Origin: Thermoleophilia bacterium
Lineage (GTDB): Bacteria > Actinomycetota > Thermoleophilia > UBA2241
Assembly (NCBI GenBank): GCA_041393415.1
Contig: JAWKKE010000001.1
Span: 434,001 to 498,000 of the forward strand
Length of the DNA: 64,000 bases
Direction: 5' to 3'
The translations under genes were made by a program, and so were the position numbers. This document shows, in pieces, positions 15,849-24,531 of this stretch. The stretch's first letter is position 1; each line of letters begins with the position of its first letter. Below the pieces are notes generated by a model that saw nothing but the letters and a program-made list of their open reading frames with translations, was not told where the DNA came from and did no database searches.

Positions 15849-17492
15849 CTAGTGTCCGGCGGCGTCCAGCGCCTGATTGACGAGCGCGTCGGCAGCCGCG
15901 TTTTGCGCGCGCGGCACGTGGCGTACGTCGATCTCGTGGAACTGGTGAATGAGGTGAGTCGCCTGGCCGTGCAGCGCCTTGAGCGTCTTGTCCTTCACCT
16001 GATACTCGCCGTTGATCTGGCGCACCACCAATTCGCTGTCCAGGAAGACGTCCAGGCATTCGACCTCGCGGTCGAGAGCGAGCTCCAAGCCCGCGAGGAG
16101 CGCCTGATACTCGGCCACGTTGTTCGTGGCGACGCCGATGAAGTCGGCGAGCTCGTCGACCACGTCGCCGCTCGCCGAGAGCAGCACCGCACCGATGCCG
16201 GCGGGACCAGGATTGCCTCGAGAGCCGCCGTCGGTGTAGAGGCGATGACGATTGTCGCAGCGCCGAGTGGGTCGCTCGGCACGGCCCGCGACGCGCACGC
16301 TGGGCGGCGCCGGCGCGAGGTCGTCGCCGCTCACAGGCTCGCCGGCCAGCGCGTTAGGCTCGACGGCTGGCTGCCGGGAGGCCGCGGCGTACGTGTGCCA
16401 AACGCCTGCCGGCTGACGCAACGTCTCGATGCGGACGCCGGACCCGGCGAGGGCGAGCGCCAGCGTTTCGCTCCAGCGCAACATGGCCTCCTGTTCCGCG
16501 ACATCGTGCGGCGCGTCCACCAGCGCCAAACCCTGAGCCAGCGCCGCGCGCGCCTCGTGGTACTTGACGTCGCCGGTGACGAGGACATCGGCGACGTCGG
16601 CCACACCGCGCGCGATGGCCTCAGCACCCGACCCGGGCAGGCAGGCGATGCGGCGCACGAGGCGGTTGCCGTCGCCGGCGTAGCGCAGCGACGGTTGCCG
16701 CAAGACCGCGGCCACCTCGGCGGCGAAAGTCGCCAGCGGGAGCGCCTCGGGCAGCAAACCCAGCCGCCCGAAGCCGAGACTCGCGACTTCGTTCTCGACC
16801 GGATAGATATCGAAGGCCGGCTCTTCGTAGGGATGCGCGCCGACAAAGGCGGCCACCACTCGGCGCCGCAACGCCCGCGGGAAGACCACCTCGAGGCGCA
16901 CCTCGGGGACCACCTCGTCGCGACCTTTGACGCCGAAACTCGGCGAGCTGCCCTCGCGCCCGAAGAATGTGCCCTGCCCCTCGACCGACCACGAACAGTG
17001 CTCGTAGTCGCCGATGACGCCGGCGCCGACGGAAAAGACGGCCGTGCGCACCAGATCGAGATCGTCGACCGGCACGAACCCGACGAGCTTGTAGGCGTCG
17101 GCAGGCGCGGGCGCCAACGGCATCGTCTCTTCGAGATCGAGCATGTTGGCGACGATATCGGCGATGCCGCCGTGGGCACGATCGAGATTGGTGTGAGCGA
17201 CGACCACCGCCCGCTGCTCGCGCGCCGCACGTAACGCTAAGCGGCCGGCCAGGTCGTCCTGCGTGAGTCGCTCCAGCGGCTTGTACAGAAGCGGATGATG
17301 AACGACGAGAGCCTGGCAATCGAGACGCCGCGCCGCATCGAAAGCGGCGTCGTCGGCCTCGAGGGCGACGAGCACGCCGCTCACCTCGTCGGCGGCGGCG
17401 CCCACCTGCAGCCCAACGTGGTCCCACTGCTCGGCAAGTGCAAACGGCGCCAAGCGGTCGATGGTCTTGATGATGTCGCCGACTCGCGTCAT
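15849..17492 (-). CDS. Nif3-like dinuclear metal protein fused to ribonuclease H1
   Basis: A 547-residue fusion. Residues 1-375 are a Nif3/YbgI-type protein: metal ligands at VVHHPLLYKPL, HTNLDRAHGGI and VKYHEA, with the PII-like insert (AAFVGAHPYEEPAFDIYP) found in long family members. After a linker rich in proline and arginine (about 375-415) comes RNase HI with all acidic catalytic positions: YTDGGSRGNPGPAG, NNVAEYQALLAGLELAL, VFLDSELVVRQINGEY and QNAAADALVNQALD. RNase H removes RNA from RNA-DNA hybrids; the Nif3 role is unsettled. In mycobacteria the two activities are encoded by neighbouring genes together with a zinc-ribbon gene, so this looks like a fusion of that locus. No break is visible across the join. 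Confidence 0.93.
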   Translation of the reverse strand: MTRVGDIIKTIDRLAPFALAEQWDHVGLQVGAAADEVSGVLVALEADDAAFDAARRLDCQALVVHHPLLYKPLERLTQDDLAGRLALRAAREQRAVVVAHTNLDRAHGGIADIVANMLDLEETMPLAPAPADAYKLVGFVPVDDLDLVRTAVFSVGAGVIGDYEHCSWSVEGQGTFFGREGSSPSFGVKGRDEVVPEVRLEVVFPRALRRRVVAAFVGAHPYEEPAFDIYPVENEVASLGFGRLGLLPEALPLATFAAEVAAVLRQPSLRYAGDGNRLVRRIACLPGSGAEAIARGVADVADVLVTGDVKYHEARAALAQGLALVDAPHDVAEQEAMLRWSETLALALAGSGVRIETLRQPAGVWHTYAAASRQPAVEPNALAGEPVSGDDLAPAPPSVRVAGRAERPTRRCDNRHRLYTDGGSRGNPGPAGIGAVLLSASGDVVDELADFIGVATNNVAEYQALLAGLELALDREVECLDVFLDSELVVRQINGEYQVKDKTLKALHGQATHLIHQFHEIDVRHVPRAQNAAADALVNQALDAAGH

Positions 17493-17526
17493 AGCCAGAT
17501 TCTACCTCAGGTGACGGGGCGCATCG

Positions 17527-18855
17527 CTATCCCACCATGTAGCTGACGTCGTAGCCCGACGTGGGATACGCCCAAACGGTGTCAGCGATCGTGGACGCCG
17601 TGAGACCGTGCCGCACGGCCAACGCAAAGATGTTGACGACTTCCTCGGCGTTTGGGCCCAGCAAGTGCGCACCGAGGATGCGCCCGGAGCCCTTCTCGCG
17701 CACGATCCTGGCGGCGGCGTGCGTGTGGCCCAGCCGCCGCGTCGTCAGCCAGCCGCTCATGTCAAAGGCGGCGACCTCGAGATCGTCGTCGTCGGCCGCC
17801 TCCTCAACGCTCATGCCCACACGCGCCAGCGGTGGATCGCTGAACACCACGCTTGCGAAGCCGCGCGCATCGTACTCGGCGTCCCGACCAAGAATCGACT
17901 TGACGACGACATTCGCCTGCCGGCCGGCGGCCGGGGTAAGCGGTGGGCCGGCGGCAGCGGCATCCCCGGCCGCATACACCCCGGGGTTGCTGACGCTGCG
18001 CATATGCCCGTCGACGAGGATGCCGCGCCCGTCCCAGGCAACGCCGGCGGCATCGAGATCCAGCCGCTCGACGTCCGCGGCGCGCCCCGCGCCGTGCACG
18101 ACGAGATCGGCGCGCACATCGACCGCCGGCGTGCGTACCATCATCCCGCTGCGCTCGTGCCGTACCTCCAGCGCCGGCGCGTCGAGATGGATGGTGACAC
18201 CGAGGGTGCGGTATCTCTCGACGAGGAGAGCGCTCAGTTCCGCGTCGAACTCCTTGAGCACGCGCGCCCCGCGTTGCAGGATGCTCACCTCCGCGCCCGC
18301 GCACCGCGCCAGCGCGGCGAACTCGAACGAGATGTAGCCGCCGCCGATGAACACCACCCGCGGCGGCAGTTCGTCGAGATCCATGAACTCGTGCGCAGGC
18401 ACTACGAGCTCCTGCCCGGCGAAACCGAGGTGTACCGGCGCCGCACCGCTGGCGACGACGATCGCCGTCGCCGAGATTCTCCGACCGTTGACCTCGACCG
18501 CATCCGGCGCCACAAACCGCGCCTCGCCGTGCAGAAGTGCTACACCGGCGCCGCTCAGCCAAGCCTCCGTGTGCTCCGTCACGCCGGCGGTGAAGTCGCG
18601 CTTGCGACGCACAAGCTCGGGCCAGGCCACGCGCACGCGACCATCCACGCCGCGGCCGCTGAGAGACTCCGCGCGGCTCACGGCATCGCTCGCCGCGAGC
18701 AGTACCTTCTTGGGGTCGCAACCGCGTAACCGGCACGTCCCGCCATATGGGAGACGATCCGCTACCGCGACGCGCAAACCCTGCGCCGCACATCCCGAGG
18801 CAACCGTGGTGCCGGCAACGCCGGTCCCGATCACGAGCACGTCGAAGTCGTTCAC
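17527..18855 (-). CDS. FAD-dependent pyridine nucleotide-disulfide oxidoreductase-like protein
   Basis: A 442-residue glutathione/mercuric reductase-family flavoprotein. FAD binding is at VIGTGVAGTTVASG (about residue 8), the redox-active pair at GGTCRLRGCDPKK, NAD(P)H binding at VFIGGGYISFEFAA, and the second FAD motif at GVYAAGDAA. The C-terminal dimerisation domain is present, but the usual HPTxxE catalytic pair is replaced by YPTSGYD, so it may not reduce a disulfide in the usual way. GTG 18855 is chosen for its GAGGAG site; the longer frame adds about 78 unrelated residues. Mycothione reductase or a coenzyme A-type reductase are possible. It lies just upstream of the Nif3-RNase H gene. 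Confidence 0.88.
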   Translation of the reverse strand: MNDFDVLVIGTGVAGTTVASGCAAQGLRVAVADRLPYGGTCRLRGCDPKKVLLAASDAVSRAESLSGRGVDGRVRVAWPELVRRKRDFTAGVTEHTEAWLSGAGVALLHGEARFVAPDAVEVNGRRISATAIVVASGAAPVHLGFAGQELVVPAHEFMDLDELPPRVVFIGGGYISFEFAALARCAGAEVSILQRGARVLKEFDAELSALLVERYRTLGVTIHLDAPALEVRHERSGMMVRTPAVDVRADLVVHGAGRAADVERLDLDAAGVAWDGRGILVDGHMRSVSNPGVYAAGDAAAAGPPLTPAAGRQANVVVKSILGRDAEYDARGFASVVFSDPPLARVGMSVEEAADDDDLEVAAFDMSGWLTTRRLGHTHAAARIVREKGSGRILGAHLLGPNAEEVVNIFALAVRHGLTASTIADTVWAYPTSGYDVSYMVG

Positions 18856-18940
18856 GGGGGGCTCCTCGCGACGGGCCGCCGCCGGCCACGCCCGAGCGAA
18901 CCTGCCGGCAATCATCGGCGGCCAATGTACACTGCTCTGC

Positions 18941-20614
18941 ATGCCATCGACCCGATCTCCAATCACTGCCCACGAGGGAAGTGCCACAAACGGCCTCCCC
19001 CCATGGGTGGTCACGCTGGCCCTCCTCCCCGGAATCCTGATCACCCTCGCCGACGCCACCGTGATGAGCGTCGCGGTGCCCATGATCATCCGTCGCCTGG
19101 AGTCGTCGGTGATCTCGGTCTCGTGGGTGATGAACGGCTACAACTTGGTCCTCACCGTGCTCTTTCTGGCCATGGGGCGTCTCGCCGATCGTTACGGGCA
19201 CAAGCACGTCTTCGTCGCCGGACTGGCGCTGTTCACCGTCGCCTCCGCGGGCTGTGCCCGCGCCTCGACGATCGACATGCTCATCGCGCTGCGAGTGATT
19301 CAGGCGGTGGGCGCGGCGGCCGTAGTGCCAACCGCGCTGACGCTCCTGCTCGACGCGTTTCCCGCCGGCCGGCAAGGCTTCGCGGCCGGCCTCTTCGGCG
19401 CCCTCACCTCCGCCGCCGCCGCGGCAGGACCCGTTCTCGGCGGCGTCCTCATCGAGCGTTGGGGCTGGCCGGCCATCTTCTGGTTCAACGTGCCGGTCGG
19501 CGCCCTCGGCGTCGTGCTGGCGCTGACGCTGGTGCGCGGTCGCCGCCGTGCGGCGCCCGACGCCAAACTCGACTGGCCCGGCGTCGGCCTCAGCAGCGCC
19601 GGCCTCTTCTGCCTCACGCTGGCACTCATCGAGGCCAACGACTGGGGCTGGACGAGCGCGCGCATCCTCGGCCTCTTCCTCGGCGCCGCAGTGCTCCTGG
19701 CACTGTTCGTGGTCTGGGAACTACGCTCGCCGGCGCCGCTCTTCGATCTGCGCCTCTTCCGCAAGCGCACGTTCGCCGCCGCCAGCGCCGCGATCATGAC
19801 CGTCGACATCGCCATGATGGGCACCGCCTTCATGCTCGTTATCTACATGATCGCGATGATGGACTACTCGGAACTCAAGGCCGGCCTGGCGATCACCACC
19901 CTGCCGGCGGCCGGCTTGATACTGGCGCCGTTCGCCGGCCGCCTCGTCGACCGCTTCGGCCCGCGGCCGCTGGCCGTGGCCGGCGCCCTGCTCAGCGCCG
20001 CCGGCCTCTTTGCCCTCGGGCACTTGGCGCGTAGCGCGCCCCTTCCCGAGGTGCTGTGGCGCGCGACGCTCGTCGGCGCCGGCCTTGGCCTCTCGTTGCC
20101 GGCGCTCACCGCCGCCGGCATGAGCGTCGTCCCCGGCGGCGTCAAAGGCGTCGGCTCCGGCGTCCTCAACACGGCCCGGCAACTCGGCTTCCTACTCGGC
20201 GTGGCCATCCTCGTCGCCGTCTTCGCACACACGATGACCACGGCCGTCAACCGCTCCGCCGACCGCGCCCAAGACCTCACACGCGCTCAGGCGGCGCTCT
20301 CGCCCGAGATCAAGGAGACGATCGTCGTCGCCATCGACAGCGCCCGCGATATCGACGTGACCGTCGGCATGACCGAGTTGCGCAAGATCGCCAACCCGAT
20401 CGCCAATGTGATCGCGCCGCAGGTCGGAGCCCTTGAGGGCTTCGCGCTCGTCCAGCTCAAAGACGCCCTGGAGCAGATCTTCTGGGACGAGGCGTCGGCC
20501 GCCTTTCGCTGGCCGTTCTACACGGCCAGCCTGGCGGCCCTACTCTCCGTAATCCCCGGCCTCCTGCTCCCGCGCCGCCTCACGGCAGAGCAAACGGGAA
20601 GACGAGCGGAGTGA
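18941..20614 (+). CDS. MFS multidrug exporter, DHA2 (14-TM) type
   Basis: A 557-residue transporter with about 14 membrane spans. Motif A, MGRLADRYGHKHV, lies near residue 80; motif C, AAGPVLGGVLIERWGW, near residue 170; D1, LADATVMSVAVPMI, in helix 1. A long extracytoplasmic or cytoplasmic loop of roughly 90 residues before the last helix (SADRAQDLTRAQAALS and on) is a feature of this group. The ATG at 18941 follows the divergent FAD reductase start by 85 bp, so the two may share a control region. Its last codons overlap the end of the SLC13 gene by 35 bp, tail to tail. Confidence 0.92.
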   Translation: MPSTRSPITAHEGSATNGLPPWVVTLALLPGILITLADATVMSVAVPMIIRRLESSVISVSWVMNGYNLVLTVLFLAMGRLADRYGHKHVFVAGLALFTVASAGCARASTIDMLIALRVIQAVGAAAVVPTALTLLLDAFPAGRQGFAAGLFGALTSAAAAAGPVLGGVLIERWGWPAIFWFNVPVGALGVVLALTLVRGRRRAAPDAKLDWPGVGLSSAGLFCLTLALIEANDWGWTSARILGLFLGAAVLLALFVVWELRSPAPLFDLRLFRKRTFAAASAAIMTVDIAMMGTAFMLVIYMIAMMDYSELKAGLAITTLPAAGLILAPFAGRLVDRFGPRPLAVAGALLSAAGLFALGHLARSAPLPEVLWRATLVGAGLGLSLPALTAAGMSVVPGGVKGVGSGVLNTARQLGFLLGVAILVAVFAHTMTTAVNRSADRAQDLTRAQAALSPEIKETIVVAIDSARDIDVTVGMTELRKIANPIANVIAPQVGALEGFALVQLKDALEQIFWDEASAAFRWPFYTASLAALLSVIPGLLLPRRLTAEQTGRRAE

Positions 20615-22523
20615 CGACGCAGACGACGATCGTCACCAACACACTCAGCGGCAGTCCGAGCCGCGTGAAGTCGCCAAAGGTGTAGCCGCCGGGCTTCTGC
20701 ACCATCAGGTTGGTCTGGAAGCCGGCCGGATTCACGAACGAGTACGACGCGGCGATCATCATCGCCATCACGAACGGCATCGCGCTGACGTCCATCTTGG
20801 TCGCCATGCCGACGGCGACGGGAAAGAGAAGCGCCGCCGCCGCGGCGGCGTTGATCACGTTGGTGGTCACGATCGCCCCCACGAAGATCACCGCCAGAGC
20901 GACCCAGGGATTGGCGCCGCCCAGATAGACCAGAGCGTTGGCGATACCCGTGGCCAATCCGCTGTTGGTCACGGCCGACTCGAGTCCGACGGCGGCGCCG
21001 AGGACGATCACCGTGTCGAGCTCGATGCTCTTGATCGCCGTACTCAGCGAAAGGCATCCGGTGACGATCAATGCCAGCGTCGCCAGAAGCGCGGCGTTCA
21101 GCATCGTCATGACGCCAAACGATGCCAGGAGCACCATCGTCAACGCGATGCCGCCGGCGATGGGAGCACGACTCGTGCGCTTGATCTTGTAGCCGTGAAG
21201 ACGGCGCACGAGGGCGAAGTCGGCCTCGTTGCGCGCGTCGTAGAGAAACGACGGCGTGACCTCGAGCAGCAGCGTGTCGCCGGGCTGCACGCGCATGTCG
21301 GCCAATTTCTCGTGCGCCCGCTCCTCGGTGAGCGCCACACCCACGACCTTGGCGTGGAAGATGTGCTTGTACTCGAGCGGCAGATGAACGACATGATGTC
21401 CGACAGCCTCGCTTGTCTCGCTCATGACCACCTCGACGAGGCGGTGTGTGTACGGCTCATGAGCCATCTTCACCGGCGCGATGGCGGCGCGCAGACCGAT
21501 CGTCTGCCAAAGGGCCGTGATCGCTTCGAGCGCGCCGACGTAGATGAGCACGTCGCCACCCTGGAGCATCACGTCGCCGTCGGCAAGACGCGGCCTCAGC
21601 GCCTCGAGCGGCGGCTTGAGCACGCCCTCGGCGACGTCGACCACCTTGCGAAACGCGTGCCGCACCGCGACCACCTCGGCGTCGATCCCCTTGGGACTGA
21701 GAGCAGGACCGGCGTCGCGCGGGGGCAGCCAGGTGCACTCCCGCACGCCCTGATGTGAGGTCAGCTCGCAGCCGGCAAACGAATCCAGACCAGACTGCGC
21801 CAGGCCTCGGCCGACGAGAGGCCCATGGGGATCGACGACGAAAGCCGCGAGGAAGCGGCGCTGCGGGTCGTGCCTCTCCCCTTCGGGGACGCGCTTGGGC
21901 ATCAACCGGCCGGCGGCGAGCAGCAAGAACACGAGACCGACGACCGCCGCCGGCAGCCCGACGGCCGTGGGCGTGAACACGTTGATCTCGCTCAGCCCCT
22001 GCGCTTGTCCCTTGGCGATCTGACCGACGACGAGTCCCGCGACGATCAGATTGGTCGACGTGCCGATGAGCGTCGCCGCGCCGCCGAGGATCGTCGCGAA
22101 CGAGATCGGCATGTAGAGCGTCGAGGCGTTGACGCGATCGTTGGAACGCCCGAGATCGCGGACGACCGGGATCATCATCGCCACGAGAGGCGTGTTGTTG
22201 AGGAAGGCGCTGGCGAAGGCGAGCGGGCCGAGGAGGCGACGCAGTGCCTGATTATCGCCGCGGGGACGACCGAGAAGGCGATCGGCGATGAGCGTGATCG
22301 CCCCCGTGCGGTACATCCCGGCGGCAACCATGAAGAGCACGGCGACGGTGAGCACGCCGGAGTTCGCAAAGCCCTTGAGCAACGCTGCCTCGGGGGCGAC
22401 ACGCAGGGTGATCGCCGCCGTGAGCGTGGCCAGAAAAATGATCCACGCCGGCCACTTGGTCGCGATCAGCAGCGCGAACATCGCGGCCAGCATTGCGAGC
22501 ACGATCCAGGCATCGAGCGACAT
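20580..22523 (-). CDS. SLC13/DASS-type permease with paired TrkA-C domains
   Basis: A 647-residue transporter. Residues 1-180 and 420-647 form two membrane halves with the family motifs NNTPLVAMMIPVV and GTSTNLIVAG in the first and TNVINAAAAAALLFPV in the second. Between them are two TrkA-C-like (RCK-C) cytoplasmic domains, with SHQGVRECTWLPPRDAGP and LEVTPSFLYDARNEADF. Such proteins import sulfate, citrate or dicarboxylates with Na+ or act as anion permeases; the ligand cannot be told from the sequence. The start at ATG 22523 begins the first membrane helix (MSLDAWIVLAML). It is not in an obvious operon. Confidence 0.9.
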   Translation of the reverse strand: MSLDAWIVLAMLAAMFALLIATKWPAWIIFLATLTAAITLRVAPEAALLKGFANSGVLTVAVLFMVAAGMYRTGAITLIADRLLGRPRGDNQALRRLLGPLAFASAFLNNTPLVAMMIPVVRDLGRSNDRVNASTLYMPISFATILGGAATLIGTSTNLIVAGLVVGQIAKGQAQGLSEINVFTPTAVGLPAAVVGLVFLLLAAGRLMPKRVPEGERHDPQRRFLAAFVVDPHGPLVGRGLAQSGLDSFAGCELTSHQGVRECTWLPPRDAGPALSPKGIDAEVVAVRHAFRKVVDVAEGVLKPPLEALRPRLADGDVMLQGGDVLIYVGALEAITALWQTIGLRAAIAPVKMAHEPYTHRLVEVVMSETSEAVGHHVVHLPLEYKHIFHAKVVGVALTEERAHEKLADMRVQPGDTLLLEVTPSFLYDARNEADFALVRRLHGYKIKRTSRAPIAGGIALTMVLLASFGVMTMLNAALLATLALIVTGCLSLSTAIKSIELDTVIVLGAAVGLESAVTNSGLATGIANALVYLGGANPWVALAVIFVGAIVTTNVINAAAAAALLFPVAVGMATKMDVSAMPFVMAMMIAASYSFVNPAGFQTNLMVQKPGGYTFGDFTRLGLPLSVLVTIVVCVVTPLVFPFALP

Positions 22524-22675
22524 GGTGCGAGTGTACCTGTGAGAAGCACCCCCCGCGAAGGGCTTGCGGCAGTGGCGACCGGCGGACGATCCCACATCTC
22601 GCGCAGGAAGTCTATCTCTCAAGTAGAGACTAAGACTTCTCGACCAGCTCAGCTTTGCTCGCCGTGGCGCCCGAT

Positions 22676-24136
22676 CTAGCGGTCGATGCCGCCCAGACAG
22701 AGGTACTTGATCTCGAGATAGTCCTCGATGCCGTACTTGGAGCCCTCGCGGCCGAAGCCGGACTCCTTGACGCCACCAAACGGCGCCACCTCCGTCGAGA
22801 TCAACCCCGTGTTGACGCCGACCATGCCGTACTCGAGAGCCTCGCAGACGCGCCAGATTCGGCCTATGTCACGCGTGTAGACATACGACGCCAGGCCGAA
22901 CTCCGTCGCGTTGGCGATGCGCACGGCTTCATCCTCGTCGCGGAAGCGCAGCAGCGGAGCCACCGGGCCGAAGGTCTCGTCGGTGGCGACGGTCATGTCG
23001 GGGGTCACGTCGGTGAGCACCGTGGGCTCGAAGAACGTGCGCCCGAGAGCGTGACGGTGCCCACCGCGCAGCACCTGGGCACCCTTGCTCACCGCGTCGG
23101 CTATGTGCTCTTCGACCTTGACAACGGCGGCCTCGTCGATGAGGGGTCCTTGCGTGACCCCCGGCTCGAGGCCGTTGCCCACCTTGAGCTGCGCGGCCAC
23201 CGCGGCGCTCAGCCGCGCCGCGAACTCGTCGTAGACACCCGCCTGCACGAGCATGCGATTGGTGCAGATGCAGGTTTGGCCGGTATTGCGGTACTTCGAC
23301 GCCATCGCGCCCTCCACGGCGGCATCGAGATCGGCATCGTCGAAGACGATGAACGGCGCGTTGCCGCCCAACTCCATCGAGACCTTCTTGACCGTGCCGG
23401 CGCACTGGCGAATCAACTCCTTGCCGACCTCGGTCGAGCCGGTGAAGCTCAGCTTGCGCACCACAGGGCTGGCGGTGAGTTCGGCACCGATGGTCCGCGC
23501 CGAGCCAGTGACAAGATTGAGCACGCCACCCGGGATGCCGGCCCGCTGCGCCAGTTCGCCCAGCGCCAGCGCCGTGAGCGGCGTCGCCGACGCCGGCTTG
23601 CCGATCACGGTACAGCCGGCGGCGAGAGCGGCGGCGACCTTACGTATGAGCATCGCCGCCGGGAAGTTCCACGGCGAGATCGCGGCGCAGACACCGATGG
23701 GTTCTTTGAGGAGCACGATTCGCTTGTCGGCCTGGCTCGCCGGCACGACATCGCCGTATACGCGCCGTGCCTCCTCTGAGTACCACTCGATGTACGACGC
23801 GGCGTAGGCGACCTCACCGCGCGCCTCGGCCAGCGGCTTGCCCTGCTCCAGCGTCATCAGCAGGGCAATGTCGTCGGTGTTGGCGATCGTGAGGTCGTAC
23901 CAGCGGCGCAAGAGGAGCGCGCGCTCCTTCGCCGGACGCGCGCGCCAGGCGGGGAGTGCAGCTTCGGCGGCGGCGATGGCGCGTTGCACCTCCGCCGTCC
24001 TCAGGCTGGGGACGTTCGCCAGTACCTCGCCGGTGGCCGGATTGGTGACGGCAAACGTGGCGCCGTCGTCGGCACCGATCCAGGCATCGCCTACGAGGCA
24101 CTGCCGGCGCATGAGACCGGGATCTTGAAGCTGCAT
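22676..24136 (-). CDS. gabD: Succinate-semialdehyde dehydrogenase
   Basis: A 486-residue aldehyde dehydrogenase of the GabD group, oxidising succinate semialdehyde to succinate with NAD(P)+ (4-aminobutyrate degradation or TCA bypass). Visible are SPWNFPAAMLIRKVAAALAAGC (NAD site), SFTGSTEVGKEL, the general base in MELGGNAPFIVF and the nucleophile in NTGQTCICTNR, where the two cysteines one residue apart recall GabD redox-switch pairs. The C-terminus GVKESGFGREGSKYGIEDYLEIKY is typical of GabD. ATG 24136 is chosen for its GGGAGG site. No 4-aminobutyrate aminotransferase is next to it. Confidence 0.92.
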   Translation of the reverse strand: MQLQDPGLMRRQCLVGDAWIGADDGATFAVTNPATGEVLANVPSLRTAEVQRAIAAAEAALPAWRARPAKERALLLRRWYDLTIANTDDIALLMTLEQGKPLAEARGEVAYAASYIEWYSEEARRVYGDVVPASQADKRIVLLKEPIGVCAAISPWNFPAAMLIRKVAAALAAGCTVIGKPASATPLTALALGELAQRAGIPGGVLNLVTGSARTIGAELTASPVVRKLSFTGSTEVGKELIRQCAGTVKKVSMELGGNAPFIVFDDADLDAAVEGAMASKYRNTGQTCICTNRMLVQAGVYDEFAARLSAAVAAQLKVGNGLEPGVTQGPLIDEAAVVKVEEHIADAVSKGAQVLRGGHRHALGRTFFEPTVLTDVTPDMTVATDETFGPVAPLLRFRDEDEAVRIANATEFGLASYVYTRDIGRIWRVCEALEYGMVGVNTGLISTEVAPFGGVKESGFGREGSKYGIEDYLEIKYLCLGGIDR

Positions 24137-24531
24137 GAACGTCCTCCCAGAGGAGCCCGTGAGGGCCTTTGCCGGCGGCGCGAACCGTGTATCCACTCAG
24201 GTGGATTCTTTCATGCTTGCCGCGGTCGTTGCACGAGACCGGCACCGGCACGGGCCACCGGCGCAGCAGCAGGCAAACGCCTCGGCCGTCGTCGTGTGTT
24301 CCTGTATGATCACGCTAGGCCGCTGACACCGGCGCTGTGGCGTTCCATGGTCGAACAACCGCATTGATGAGGCACTAGCTCCGACACACGACAGGCCGAG
24401 ATCCGAGAGGCGACTCTCCCGCCTCGGCAACACGCACGTCTGGAGCGCTGCTCAATCGCCCTCCCCGCCGATTCACCCGCCCCGCGGCTCAACGTTCGCG
24501 CTGGCATGCGCCCGGACGTGCACGGCACACA
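24137..24531. other. 395-bp divergent control region between gabD and the ABC-F gene
   Basis: No gene is supported here. The stretch must contain the promoters of both divergent genes. A nested hairpin at 24395-24428 is the only structure I can point to; the short frames are not supported by start signals. Confidence 0.4.
24395..24428 (+). promoter_or_regulatory. Nested hairpin in the leader of the ABC-F gene
   Basis: GCCGAG (24395-24400) pairs with CTCGGC (24423-24428), and inside it GAGAG pairs with CTCTC around a GCGA tetraloop. It lies about 100 bp before the ABC-F start. ABC-F resistance genes are often controlled by leader attenuation, so this may be a regulatory hairpin, though there is no U-tract and no clear leader peptide. 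Confidence 0.3.
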
